64,000 nucleotides of DNA from Nitrosomonas sp. (GCA_024282035.1 JAMWZR010000006.1:39189-103188), one strand, 5' to 3'. Shown: positions 27,522 through 37,143, numbered from the stretch's first letter. The notes: generated by a model not told the origin, from the sequence alone. Numbers and translations: made by a program.

Positions 27522-28232
27522 TTATTTGTTCATTTGCTGCTTTATCCGCCACGCCGGAAAAGCAACATTAAAAATCCTGATACTATCCATATTGCCCCAA
27601 AAATAGGCAGCACTCTGAGGTGGAGGTATAATGCGATGTTTTGAGCCCACCGCTAACGGCTCGATGTTGACACAAACCGGACCTGGTACCGGAACGGCGG
27701 ACTTTCCAGACAAGATACCGTTGATATATATTCTTAATATAATTCCATCGTAAGTAACTGCAAGGTGCGTCCAGGTATCGATTGGCACAGCGCCATCGCT
27801 ATCAAGCTTAAAATAATATTGCTGATTTCCACAACCACCAAAGTATCCTCCAACTCTGACCTTACGGGTATCCTGGCGAATATTCATCCAAAAGGAGCCC
27901 GCCTTCTCCATAATTTCTTCCCTGTCCCACTCATTGGGTTTGAATTTAGCCCAAGCCATCAGCGTGTAATGACTAAAGTCAAACAGGGGATGATCGGGAA
28001 CCAGAACAAAATTATCGATCCCATTCAATCGCAATCCCTTTCCTGAAAATCCTGCACCAACATGGGTTTTACCGGAACCTTGAACCGTTCCATTTAGTTC
28101 ATTGCCGCTTGTATCCAACACCTGATTACCAATATCAGACGTAAAATTGTATTCAAGCACAAGCTCACCCGCAAAAAGCGGGAATGGAATTATCAAGATA
28201 AAAAAAAACAAGAAATAAAATTTCTTAAACAT
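27522..28232 (-). CDS. Secreted LamG/concanavalin-like domain protein
   Basis: The 236-residue product starts with an export signal (MFKKFYFLFFFILIIPFPLF). The mature part is a laminin-G-like jellyroll: LVLEYNFTSD, then LDTSGNELNGTVQG, LRLNGIDNFVLVP and WTHLAVTYDGIILRIYINGI. Such domains bind sugars or proteins outside the cell. AAAGAGGTGG precedes the ATG at 28232, so longer in-frame starts are not used. A strong hairpin at 28287-28317 lies upstream, suggesting its own transcription unit. Confidence 0.78.
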   Translation of the reverse strand: MFKKFYFLFFFILIIPFPLFAGELVLEYNFTSDIGNQVLDTSGNELNGTVQGSGKTHVGAGFSGKGLRLNGIDNFVLVPDHPLFDFSHYTLMAWAKFKPNEWDREEIMEKAGSFWMNIRQDTRKVRVGGYFGGCGNQQYYFKLDSDGAVPIDTWTHLAVTYDGIILRIYINGILSGKSAVPVPGPVCVNIEPLAVGSKHRIIPPPQSAAYFWGNMDSIRIFNVAFPAWRIKQQMNK

Positions 28233-28286
28233 GATCGCCACCTCTTTGAGTACAAACCTCGCAAACTGAGGCATTAAAAGTAAATA

Positions 28287-28317
28287 CACCAGCAAGGTAA
28301 AATACTCCTTGCTGGTG
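28287..28317 (-). terminator. Hairpin terminator after the 28382-29179 gene
   Basis: CACCAGCAAGG and CCTTGCTGGTG pair perfectly over 11 bases around a nine-base loop. On the minus strand the stem is followed by TATTTACTTTT. It lies between two minus-strand secreted-protein genes, so it probably ends the upstream transcript or limits read-through. Confidence 0.6.
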
Positions 28318-28381
28318 CACATTTGATTCATATCAGCAATGACACGACAATTCCAGTCCGCATCATTGGATGATATTCCTG

Positions 28382-29179
28382 CTAGTCACGTAGATACTGA
28401 ACGGTAACCGTTTTGGTTGCAGATGGCCCAAGCGTTCCCAAACCATACTGAACCGTACTATCAAAGTCTCCAAACTGTGGTCCGTTTACTGTTTGATCTG
28501 CCGGATTACAGGTTAAATCAGCGAAGACAGGAGTTTTTGCCTCGTAAGTAATCGAAGCTGGGCTGCGGGTGATATGTCTCAGGCGAACCGCATAAGGTAT
28601 ACCATCAGCTTTTGTGCCCCATCCAGAAGAAGAATCACGAGTCGATTCATGCCATTCGGATATCGCACTATTGATATCCACCGTTGCCAAACGACGCAGT
28701 ACGACATTATTGATTCCGGCGCCTGTAAGATTCTTGACGGTCATCTTGATGTTGAAGGAACGGTCCAGTCCTGCTGGCTTGGTCAGTTCCTGCGTCAATC
28801 GCATACGTCCGTCGGATGTATTACGCGTCACAGTACATGTATTACCGGCACAACTACAGGATGCAGGACCGAACCCAGTATCGCCAAAAATATTAGTGCT
28901 ATAGCGAACGGGCGAGCCGGTGTTACACAATGCATACCCTTCGTTATAAATGTGATCTCCTTGATTGGCTCCTTGGAATAATAAAATATTCCCTTCAGTT
29001 GAGATACTTACCTGGGGAGCCCCGTTAAAAGTGTGACACAGGTTGGAACCGGCAGGAGTCACTTCTCCAGCAACTATTGCTGCTTTTTCCCTAACTTCGA
29101 TATTGGGTTGCTGAGCATTAATCGCGGTTGTAAACAATACCAAAAAAACAAAAAGAGCTTGTGTAAATGACTTTTTCAT
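28382..29179 (-). CDS. Secreted protein, function unknown
   Basis: The 265-residue product has an export signal (MKKSFTQALFVFLVLFTTAI, then NAQQ) and a beta-rich mature part. A cysteine cluster ASCSCAGNTC lies near residue 115, and further cysteines occur near residues 55, 92 and 235. A regular late segment (LGPSATKTVTVQYLRD) closes the protein. GGAGGTAAAG precedes the ATG at 29179. I do not recognise the family. Confidence 0.65.
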   Translation of the reverse strand: MKKSFTQALFVFLVLFTTAINAQQPNIEVREKAAIVAGEVTPAGSNLCHTFNGAPQVSISTEGNILLFQGANQGDHIYNEGYALCNTGSPVRYSTNIFGDTGFGPASCSCAGNTCTVTRNTSDGRMRLTQELTKPAGLDRSFNIKMTVKNLTGAGINNVVLRRLATVDINSAISEWHESTRDSSSGWGTKADGIPYAVRLRHITRSPASITYEAKTPVFADLTCNPADQTVNGPQFGDFDSTVQYGLGTLGPSATKTVTVQYLRD

Positions 29180-29395
29180 CTTTACCTCCAGTGTGATTTT
29201 GATTAAACCCATTGACGATAACCCATTTCAATTGACAATTCTTACACTTACAGTCTGATCCAATTGAAATCGGGACAATCACTTGCAGAGAAAACCGCTA
29301 TTCAATCAACTTTCTCGGAAGCTGAATCGAACATTTCACTGCAAGTTTCCCGGCAAAGTAACCACTACAATACTTCACCGAAAAACTTTTAAAAC

Positions 29396-29908
29396 TTAAT
29401 TGGGGAGAGTTGGTGTATTGCAATTGGGGTTACCCAATGGATAACGGCCATAGCTCAACTTGAATCTCGTATTGGTATTGGTCAAAGTGGGCGCAAACAA
29501 ACCGACCACTACGGTATAGCGACCGGGTGCAGTGGTTTCTGCTTCGATGCGAGGCAGTAAATCAGCTCCACTGTCATCATCCTTCCACGCAGTAAGATCC
29601 GGCCCAACAAAATGCATGATCAAATCACGTCCAGGCGGATCAGTGTCCAACACTTCAATTCTTACACACTCACTTCCTGTACTGAAAAACTGACCTGTCC
29701 AAGGTGTGGTCGCTGCCACTCCAGACTGAGGTTGTTCGGATAGAATCACTGCTTTGTCAATCGTTGCGGCTTGACAGTTTGGAGTCGTACAAGTACTGCG
29801 ATTGATATCCGCAAACAATGATGCCGCTTGCACAGTCAGCGATGAAGATAAAGCCATCGCAGCTGCCAATGCAGTGATCGAAAAATTCCCTACAAATTTC
29901 TTTTTCAT
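29396..29908 (-). CDS. Secreted protein, possible PPC-like fold, function unknown
   Basis: This 170-residue product has a signal peptide (residues 1-29, ending TVQA). The mature part resembles bacterial pre-peptidase (PPC-like) beta domains: IDKAVILSEQ, then CVRIEVLDTDPPGRDLIMHF and PGRYTVVVGLF. That resemblance is a weak inference. Four cysteines could pair. AGGGG stands before the ATG at 29908. An inverted repeat at 29953-29980 lies about 45 bases upstream of the start codon. Confidence 0.62.
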   Translation of the reverse strand: MKKKFVGNFSITALAAAMALSSSLTVQAASLFADINRSTCTTPNCQAATIDKAVILSEQPQSGVAATTPWTGQFFSTGSECVRIEVLDTDPPGRDLIMHFVGPDLTAWKDDDSGADLLPRIEAETTAPGRYTVVVGLFAPTLTNTNTRFKLSYGRYPLGNPNCNTPTLPN

Positions 29909-29952
29909 TGTTATTACCCCTAATGATTTAAATTATAAAAATGAATCAAAAA

Positions 29953-29980
29953 AATATTGACCTTACTCGGGATCAATATT
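29953..29980. promoter_or_regulatory. Operator-like inverted repeat upstream of the 29396-29908 gene
   Basis: AATATTGA (29953-29960) and TCAATATT (29973-29980) are perfect eight-base arms separated by 12 bases. The site lies 45-72 bases upstream of the start codon, where a dimeric regulator could act. The rest of the 29909-30267 gap is AT-rich and holds no gene that I can support. Confidence 0.35.
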
Positions 29981-30267
29981 GGTGTCATGAGTGATATATG
30001 AATTGCCTCCTTTCTGAAGATTGATCAGGATTGAAAAAATCAATCGAAAAGCAAATATAGCCGAGCTTGGTTTACAAAACTGTGACAAAAAGCACATCCA
30101 CTCCACATTCTCCTTTGAATGATCAATAATATTCCCTATCCAACCTCTTGTCCGAAGAACATGAGCAACTGGAATAATCCTGAAAGCCCGGCAACTTGAT
30201 CAAAAAAATGATGTACTCGAAACAACGAACCACTACGGAATGGTTTATCAGAGGTGCACAAAACAAA

Positions 30268-31368
30268 ATGAAAAAAATCACCTGGATATTAGTCACTATC
30301 ACGCTGTTTGTAACGGGGTATCTTTGTTTATGGCCGATCCCGGTAAATCCGGTTAGCTGGCAAGCCCCTGTTGCCTCGGGGTATAGTGGTCCGCACACAC
30401 CCAATAACCGACTCGAGAATCTCCGACATATCACGCTAGACCAAGAAACCGGCCCGGAGCATGTCGCATTTGCACGTGACGGGAAGCTGTATGCGGCGAT
30501 GGCTAGCGGCAATATTTTGCGCATGGATGCCGATGGCACAGCTCAGGAAGTATTCATCAATACCGGTGGGCGAGTTCTCGGTTTCGACTTTGATGCGACC
30601 GGCAACCTGATCGTAGCCGATGCCATGAAAGGCTTGCTATCGATCAGACCGGATCGAACAATCAACATTTTGGCGAATAGCGTGAAAGATGGCGATCCGA
30701 TTCGCTACGCCAATGCAGTGGTGGTAGCGGCCAACGGCAAAATTTACTTCACCGATGCAACGACCCGTTTTGCACCGCAGGATTGGGGCGACACCTTCAC
30801 AGCCAGCATCTTTGACATCATGGAGCAGTCATCGACAGGGCGTGTTCTTGAATACGACCCAGAGCAGAAAATTGTGCGTATCGTCGCCAAAGGATTCAGT
30901 TTTGCCAATGGCATCGCACTCTCAGCAGACAAACAGAGCCTATTTGTCAATGAAACCGGTCGATACCGGGTGTGGAAAATTGCTGTAAATGCAGACAATC
31001 TCGATATTGCGCAAGGTTCGCCGCAAGCCAGCATATTGCTCGACAATCTGCCTGGCTATCCCGACAAACTGATGCGCGGCCTTGACGGCAGGATCTGGCT
31101 TGGTTTCGCAAAACCACGTAACCCGGTCATCGACGCCATGAGCGACAAGCCGTTTTTGCGTCAGATTACGCTACGCTTGCCACGCCTGTTATGGCCGGTA
31201 CCCAAGGCTTATGGGCATGTGATGGCTTTTGACGAGAGCGGAAAAGTACTCGACGATCTACAGGATCCTACTGGTGCTTACCCGGAAACCACTGCGGTTA
31301 CGGAAACGCATGACAGGCTCTACATACAAAGCCTGCATGCCCAAAGTCTGGGTTGGCTAAAACGCTGA
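30268..31368 (+). CDS. SMP-30/gluconolactonase/strictosidine-synthase-like beta-propeller protein
   Basis: This protein of about 366 residues has one N-terminal membrane segment (MKKITWILVTITLFVTGYLC) followed by a six-bladed propeller. Recognisable parts are GPEHVAFARDGKLYAAMASG, IVADAMKGLLSI, KIYFTDATTRF, SFANGIALSADKQSLFVNET and RGLDGRIWLGF. Propellers of this group include lactonases and strictosidine-synthase-like proteins; the substrate is unknown. Earlier in-frame starts at 30196 (TTG) and 30208 (ATG) would add up to 24 residues before the membrane segment. Confidence 0.82.
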   Translation: MKKITWILVTITLFVTGYLCLWPIPVNPVSWQAPVASGYSGPHTPNNRLENLRHITLDQETGPEHVAFARDGKLYAAMASGNILRMDADGTAQEVFINTGGRVLGFDFDATGNLIVADAMKGLLSIRPDRTINILANSVKDGDPIRYANAVVVAANGKIYFTDATTRFAPQDWGDTFTASIFDIMEQSSTGRVLEYDPEQKIVRIVAKGFSFANGIALSADKQSLFVNETGRYRVWKIAVNADNLDIAQGSPQASILLDNLPGYPDKLMRGLDGRIWLGFAKPRNPVIDAMSDKPFLRQITLRLPRLLWPVPKAYGHVMAFDESGKVLDDLQDPTGAYPETTAVTETHDRLYIQSLHAQSLGWLKR

Positions 31369-31451
31369 AGAAACGGCACTAAATCGAGATTAATACATGC
31401 AATGCAAATTCACCAAAGTAAGAAATCGATCGCGCATCGTTTACATCACAT

Positions 31452-32786
31452 TCAATGCGATTTGAAAAATTTGTCATGAATGCGCCGCACCGTTCGCCAC
31501 ACCACCCACAATACTACCGGAATCATGGCACCGGTTACCAGTTCCGGATGTATCGGCAAACCGGCTGCCTTTGCCGCTTTTGCACCATACAATAACAAGC
31601 TGATGACGTAATACGATATCGCAGCAATGGACAAACCTTCCACGGTACTTTGCAAGCGTAACTGCAGTTCCTGACCGCGCGTCAATTTTTCCAGCAGTTG
31701 CTGATTCTGTGTTTCCGCCAGAATGTCGACCCGGGTGCGCAACAGCGCACTGGCGCGGGAAACACGTGCCGATAGATAACTCATGCGCTGCGCAGTGGCC
31801 TCCACCGTGGCAATTGCAGGAGACAGTCGCCGCTGCATGAATTCACCAATGGTTTGTGTCCCAGGAATGGCTCTTTCACGCAACTCGTTGATTCGCTGCA
31901 TTACCAGTCTGTTGTAGGCCAGTGTCGCGGAAAAACGAAAACCATGTTCGACCGTAGCGCGCTCGACTCGCGCCGCCAATGAAGTGAGCGTATCCAGCAG
32001 TTCCTGATCCGAAGCGGCATTGTTTTCGAGATGAGCCGTGATCTCGGCCAATTGCCGCTCAGCATTGGTCAACTCGGGGATCAAACGCTTCGTCAATGGC
32101 AATCCACGCAATGCCATGAGTCGATACGTCTCGATTTCCAGCAAGCGCTGCGACACCCGCCCCGCTCGCGTCTCGGAGGCATCGGTCGACATCACCACCA
32201 ACATGCGTTCGAAACCGCTCGGACGCAGCATGAAATCCGTCACCGCCAGCGAATGCCCTTCCCGACCAATCAGCGAAGCCACTACCGGATTGCCACCGAA
32301 CCACTTGCGTGCCTGCATGAGCACTGCATCTGCCTGATTCAGATCACCCGGCATCATCGCTACTTTGATCGCTGCGAATGTTCGACCCGGAATTTCAGCC
32401 AACCAACCGGGTGGTAAAGCCAGATACGAAAGCAACTCCGGATCGGTCGCGCCCAGCTGCGCAACCTCGGGTAGATGTTGCACCAACGAATAACGCGTGA
32501 ATTCAGTATGGCGCTCCCACCGCAAGGTATAACCCTGCAGCCTCAGACGCAGGAAATTATTTTGCAATTGCTCGGACATCAGCATGTTTTGCCCGGGAAG
32601 ACGCTGCAAATGCGCACATTCCTGCTCGCGTGTAATCCCTTCGTTGATGACCACGACATAGATGATCAATGCCGGCAACCGGATACGCTGACTGGGGCGA
32701 GCGTGCACCTCGTTATGCAGCATAACGCGCTGTGGATCGTTGTCCGGTAGCCAGTCGGTCAAATCGGTATCAATCATATTGTGCAT
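31452..32786 (-). CDS. DUF3422 family protein
   Basis: This 444-residue protein carries the DUF3422 pattern: the start DNDPQRVMLHNEVHARPSQR, the central LGATDPELLSYLALPPGWLA, and a long helical, coiled-coil region from about residue 250 to 390. Two membrane segments lie near the C-terminus (VEGLSIAAISYYVISLLLYG and ELVTGAMIPVVLWVVW). It is probably an inner-membrane protein with a large cytoplasmic part. No function is established. Confidence 0.85.
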   Translation of the reverse strand: MHNMIDTDLTDWLPDNDPQRVMLHNEVHARPSQRIRLPALIIYVVVINEGITREQECAHLQRLPGQNMLMSEQLQNNFLRLRLQGYTLRWERHTEFTRYSLVQHLPEVAQLGATDPELLSYLALPPGWLAEIPGRTFAAIKVAMMPGDLNQADAVLMQARKWFGGNPVVASLIGREGHSLAVTDFMLRPSGFERMLVVMSTDASETRAGRVSQRLLEIETYRLMALRGLPLTKRLIPELTNAERQLAEITAHLENNAASDQELLDTLTSLAARVERATVEHGFRFSATLAYNRLVMQRINELRERAIPGTQTIGEFMQRRLSPAIATVEATAQRMSYLSARVSRASALLRTRVDILAETQNQQLLEKLTRGQELQLRLQSTVEGLSIAAISYYVISLLLYGAKAAKAAGLPIHPELVTGAMIPVVLWVVWRTVRRIHDKFFKSH

Positions 32787-32921
32787 ATCAATTTAGCAAG
32801 TATTTCGAGTCGAAAATCTGAATGTACCAAGGAACACATTGCGGGTCAAAACCTCTGAAAAATGCCACTCCATGGTCTACAATGCATGCCCATGCAGCGA
32901 ACACTTAAGAAAAATAGAACG

Positions 32922-33041
32922 ATGACAAAGCAATGTAAAAGTTGTGGCCGGAGCACCATTTGCGTATGCCCAACCTACCTTTTGCAGTTGATTTCAATAT
33001 CGTCTGATCGAGTGCAGTCGTTTTTTTCAGACTCACCTTAA
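32922..33041 (+). CDS. Possible 39-residue cysteine-rich small protein
   Basis: An ATG frame of 39 codons begins MTKQCKSCGRSTICVCPTYL. It shows a CxxC and a CxC close together, as in small zinc ribbons. The ribosome site is poor. It occupies the 316-base gap between the DUF3422 gene and bioA (32787-33102), which otherwise holds only the divergent promoter region. It may be chance. Confidence 0.25.
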   Translation: MTKQCKSCGRSTICVCPTYLLQLISISSDRVQSFFSDSP

Positions 33042-33102
33042 AATAGGGTAATCCAGATTACTCGCACCTCTGCGATTACCGTCAATCCATTTAAGCTAGA
33101 AC

Positions 33103-34443
33103 ATGTCAGATACCCGTTACCCCTCCGCAACATCCGCGCCAGAACTGCAACAAAGAAGCCTTGCTGCTGTCTGGCATCCCTGCACCCAGATGAAGCAACA
33201 TGAACAGATTCCCCTGGTGCCGATAGCCAGTGGCAAGGGGGTTTGGCTATATGACACGAATGGTCAACGTTATCTCGATGCAATCAGTTCCTGGTGGGTC
33301 AATTTGTTTGGTCACGCTCACCCTCACATCAATGCAGCAATCCGCGATCAGCTGGAAAAAATCGAACACGTCATGTTGGCTGGATTCACCCATGAACCAG
33401 TTGTCATGTTGTCAGAGCGCCTGCGGCAGATAGCTCCCGGTACTTTGGGACATTGCTTCTATGCCAGCGATGGCGCGTCGGCCATCGAGATTGCATTGAA
33501 AATGAGTTTTCACCACTGGTTGTTAGCAGGTCACCCCGAGAAGAATCGTTTTGTCAGTTTGCAAAACGATTACCACGGCGAAACGCTGGGGGCCCTGTCT
33601 GTCACCGACGTACCCATTTTCAGACAAACCTACGAACCGCTACTGCGCCCCGGAACGCATGTACAGACGCCAGACTGGCGTTATGCCGAGGCTGGTGAAT
33701 CGGCGCAGGATTATGCTCTGCGTGCCGCCACGGCGCTGGAAAATCATCTGGCAAAACACCACGCCGAAACCGCCGCACTCATTCTGGAGCCGCTGGTCCA
33801 GGGTGCAATGGGTATGGGTATGTACCACCCTGTCTATCTGCAACGCGCCCGTGAAATCTGTACACGCTATCAGGTGCATCTGATTGCAGACGAAATAGCT
33901 GTTGGATTTGGTCGTACCGGTATGCTGTTTGCCTGCAATCAGGCTGCCATCGCACCGGATTTCCTGTGTCTTTCCAAGGGATTGAGCGGCGGCTATCTGC
34001 CGCTGTCGGTGGTAATGACGACCGACACGATCTACCAAGCCTTCTATGACGACAGAACGGCTCGGGCCTTTTTGCATTCGCATTCGCACACCGGGAATGC
34101 CCTCGCCTGCCGCGCCGCGCTGGCCACCCTGGAGCTTATCGAGCGCGACCAGGTTCTCGCAACAAACCAGCACAAGGCAATCCATATGAATTCCCTTGCC
34201 GCAGCCTTGACCGAACATCCAAGCGTCAAGCATTTCCGGCATTGCGGCATGATCTGGGCGTTTGATGTCGACACTCACGACGATGACTTCGCCGCGAAAT
34301 GCTTTCAAGCTGGATTACAGCAACAGCTATTACTGCGACCTCTGGGCAAAACTATCTATTTCATGCCACCCTATGTCATCACCGAAGACGAAATGCAATT
34401 ACTGGTTACAGGAACACGACGAGTCCTCGATACCCTGCTCTGA
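33103..34443 (+). CDS. bioA: Adenosylmethionine--8-amino-7-oxononanoate aminotransferase
   Basis: This 446-residue PLP enzyme makes 7,8-diaminononanoate in biotin synthesis. The PLP lysine is K292 in LCLSKGLSGGYLPLS. The conserved start region HPCTQMKQHE, the substrate-binding DAISSWWVNLFGHAHP, and LIADEIAVGFGRTG are present. No other biotin gene is adjacent, so the pathway genes are dispersed. The nuclease gene follows by 23 bases and may be co-transcribed. Confidence 0.95.
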   Translation: MSDTRYPSATSAPELQQRSLAAVWHPCTQMKQHEQIPLVPIASGKGVWLYDTNGQRYLDAISSWWVNLFGHAHPHINAAIRDQLEKIEHVMLAGFTHEPVVMLSERLRQIAPGTLGHCFYASDGASAIEIALKMSFHHWLLAGHPEKNRFVSLQNDYHGETLGALSVTDVPIFRQTYEPLLRPGTHVQTPDWRYAEAGESAQDYALRAATALENHLAKHHAETAALILEPLVQGAMGMGMYHPVYLQRAREICTRYQVHLIADEIAVGFGRTGMLFACNQAAIAPDFLCLSKGLSGGYLPLSVVMTTDTIYQAFYDDRTARAFLHSHSHTGNALACRAALATLELIERDQVLATNQHKAIHMNSLAAALTEHPSVKHFRHCGMIWAFDVDTHDDDFAAKCFQAGLQQQLLLRPLGKTIYFMPPYVITEDEMQLLVTGTRRVLDTLL

Positions 34444-34466
34444 AATTCTGCTGGAGGAATAATGCT

Positions 34467-35861
34467 ATGCAACTGACATTTCTGGGTGCTGCAGGAGAGG
34501 TAACCGGTTCGAGTTATTTGATCGAAACCGGAAGTGTCAAATTCCTCGTTGACTGCGGCATGTTCCAGGGTGGACGGGAAGCAGACAAAAAGAATCGCAC
34601 TGCATTTGCATTCGACCCCAAAACACTAGATTTCGTCCTGCTCACGCATGCCCATATCGATCATTCCGGGTTGCTGCCACGCCTCGCCGCCTGGGGGTTC
34701 AGGGGACCGGTTTATTGCACGACGGCAACAGCCGACTTACTACAAGTCATGCTCAGGGACAGTGCGCATATTCAGGAAAAGGAGATCGAATGGCGCAATA
34801 AATCGCGCCGTCACACCCAAACAGTTCAGGATCTGGCTCCGCTCTATACCGTAACCCAGGCTGAAACCCTGCTCAATCAGCTCGTTGCCGTCGATTATGC
34901 TACCGAAATCACTCCTCACACTGCAATTCGCTGCCGTTTTCAGGATGCCGGACACATCCTGGGCTCTGCAATCATCGAACTATGGATAAAAACGGGTAAC
35001 GTAAACAAAAAAATCGTTTTTTCCGGTGACCTTGGTCAACCAGGTCACCCCATCGTGCGCGATCCCGTATTGATCAATCAAGCCAATATCGTGTTGATCG
35101 AATCCACCTATGGTAACCGTCTGCATCGCACGATGGACGATACGCTGATCGAACTGACCGAGGCGATCAATCACACTCTCAATGTTAAGGGTGGTAACGT
35201 GATTATCCCGGCATTCACGGTCGGGCGCACTCAGGATCTGCTATTTCTGCTGATTGACCTGTACCGCAAAGGCAAACTGGGTGAAATGGACATTTATGTC
35301 GATTCCCCGATGGCCAAAACCGCAACTGAAATCACGCTCAAACATATCGCACTTCTCGATCAGGAAAGCGCGGATACATTACAGTGGATGATGCAGAATA
35401 CCCGGAAACCACGGATCCATTTTGTGCAGGATATAGCCGAATCCATGCTGCTGAATCAGATGAACGGCGTCATTATCATCTCTGCCAGCGGCATGTGCGA
35501 CGCTGGCCGCATCAAGCATCACCTGAAATACAATCTGGACCGTCCGGAATGCAGCATTATCATTACAGGATTCCAAGCGGAAAGAACATTGGGCAGAAGA
35601 CTGGTCGACGGTGCGCGTTTGGTGAAAATTTACGGGCAAGAGGTACACGTTCGCGCAAAAATCTTCACCATCGGTGGTCTATCGGCACATGCCGATCAAG
35701 CAGGACTGCTTCACTGGTTGGGGCATTTTCACAGCAGACCGGAAAAAATTCTGGTTGTACATGGCGAACTTTCCAATTCCAGCGCACTGGTTCGTGCAAT
35801 CGATGAGCAATTGCACTGGCCGGCCAGCATTCCCGAACATCTATCGGTCTTGCAGCTCTAA
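34467..35861 (+). CDS. Metallo-beta-lactamase/beta-CASP RNA-processing nuclease-like protein
   Basis: This 464-residue protein starts MQLTFLGAAGEVTGSSYLIE. It has the zinc-binding motif THAHIDHSG, the beta-CASP cap (PAFTVGRTQDLLFLLIDLYR) and the C-terminal RNA-specificity region (TIGGLSAHADQAGLL). It resembles the catalytic core of CPSF73 without extra RNA-binding domains. GGAGG lies upstream of the ATG at 34467. An earlier in-frame start would overlap bioA and lacks family similarity. Confidence 0.9.
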   Translation: MQLTFLGAAGEVTGSSYLIETGSVKFLVDCGMFQGGREADKKNRTAFAFDPKTLDFVLLTHAHIDHSGLLPRLAAWGFRGPVYCTTATADLLQVMLRDSAHIQEKEIEWRNKSRRHTQTVQDLAPLYTVTQAETLLNQLVAVDYATEITPHTAIRCRFQDAGHILGSAIIELWIKTGNVNKKIVFSGDLGQPGHPIVRDPVLINQANIVLIESTYGNRLHRTMDDTLIELTEAINHTLNVKGGNVIIPAFTVGRTQDLLFLLIDLYRKGKLGEMDIYVDSPMAKTATEITLKHIALLDQESADTLQWMMQNTRKPRIHFVQDIAESMLLNQMNGVIIISASGMCDAGRIKHHLKYNLDRPECSIIITGFQAERTLGRRLVDGARLVKIYGQEVHVRAKIFTIGGLSAHADQAGLLHWLGHFHSRPEKILVVHGELSNSSALVRAIDEQLHWPASIPEHLSVLQL

Positions 35862-35904
35862 AAATCGCGGAACCAGCCAGATCGCAGTCGAATTACGAGT
35901 AAGC

Positions 35905-37143
35905 CTAAGTAATGCCCTGAATGCGCGAAATATCCAACTGCCATTTTTGAGGATCTTCGATACTATCGATCTTATCCTCCGTTTTTGACAGATCGACAAT
36001 CTCAACTGGAATGGGAGTATCCGTGCTCGCGGAAAAAAAAACTTTCAGAATGGGTGTGGTCAGGCTTTTCCTGGATTGCTCGATTACCACGCCCAGGCGC
36101 CCGGATTTCAGCTTGACCAGCGTACCGTTCGGGTAGATACCAATGGTTTTGACGAATGCATGAAATACGACTTCATCAAAATGTCCGTCGCACCATGCAG
36201 CCATTTTTCGAATCGACTCGGCGGGTCCCCAGGCTTTCTTGTAGCAGCGATCAGAACTGATGGCATCGTAAACATCGCAAACTGCCCCCATGCGTGCAAA
36301 AAGAGACAATTGATCACCCGAAAGTTTATCTGGGTAACCCCGGCCATCGACACGTTCATGGTGATGCAAACACACATCTAGAACCGTTTCTTCGACTTGA
36401 TAGCACGCTTTGAGGATCTCCCAGCCGCGCTGAGGATGCTGCTTGATCAAAGCAAATTCGTGATCGGATAGTTTCTGGGATTTGTTGAGTACTTCGTTCG
36501 GTATAGCCATTTTACCCACGTCATGTAGCAATCCGGCCATACCAGCTTGTTGCACTTGGGTTTCATCGAGATCCAGTTGTTTGGCCAGGCCGATCATGAG
36601 CATGCACACAGCGACAGAATGCAGGTAGGTGTATTCATCTGCATTTTTCAGACGAGTCAAACTCAGCAGCGCGTTTGGATTACGTACGATGGACTGGTTG
36701 ATTTCCTCAACCAGCGTCTCAGCCCCCTGAATTTCGAGTACATTCCCCATGCGCACCTCATTGAACATCGAGGTGACAACCTGCTTGGCCTTGTGGTGTA
36801 TAGTCTTGGCGGTATCCAGCTCTTCATCCAGTGACGTTTGCACAATTACTTTCTTGGCTGGCTTGACAGGCTTGACCGTTTGAGGAACGGGATCCTCCAG
36901 GATGGTCTCTTGCTCAACAAACACAACCACCGTTTCATCCACGATAAGCTCGGCTTGTATGTCCAGACCTTTCTGGGTATCAATCCACAATTCTTCGAAA
37001 TTGCTGCTCAACAGCGTGTTGAGATCCTTCTGACTTTCTAGTTTGAACGATTTTCTCCAGAATGGATGCTCAAGCCAGCTGCCACGAATTTCGTGAATAT
37101 ACATCCCCAAACGGGCATCTTTCGCTTTTATCTTTTTTATCAT
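35905..37143 (-). CDS. HD-GYP domain cyclic-di-GMP phosphodiesterase
   Basis: The 412-residue protein has an N-terminal DUF3391-type region (about residues 1-140) and an HD-GYP domain (about 150-330). The catalytic residues are intact: H175, the HD pair 207-208 in LLHDVGKMAIP, HHHE near 260-263 and GRGYP ending at 271. It would degrade cyclic-di-GMP. It lies 55 bases downstream of valS on the same strand. Confidence 0.92.
   Translation of the reverse strand: MIKKIKAKDARLGMYIHEIRGSWLEHPFWRKSFKLESQKDLNTLLSSNFEELWIDTQKGLDIQAELIVDETVVVFVEQETILEDPVPQTVKPVKPAKKVIVQTSLDEELDTAKTIHHKAKQVVTSMFNEVRMGNVLEIQGAETLVEEINQSIVRNPNALLSLTRLKNADEYTYLHSVAVCMLMIGLAKQLDLDETQVQQAGMAGLLHDVGKMAIPNEVLNKSQKLSDHEFALIKQHPQRGWEILKACYQVEETVLDVCLHHHERVDGRGYPDKLSGDQLSLFARMGAVCDVYDAISSDRCYKKAWGPAESIRKMAAWCDGHFDEVVFHAFVKTIGIYPNGTLVKLKSGRLGVVIEQSRKSLTTPILKVFFSASTDTPIPVEIVDLSKTEDKIDSIEDPQKWQLDISRIQGIT

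Noticed and set aside
33640-34308. 222-codon frame opposite bioA
   Set aside because: It is antisense to bioA, which has intact catalytic residues, and has no family resemblance.
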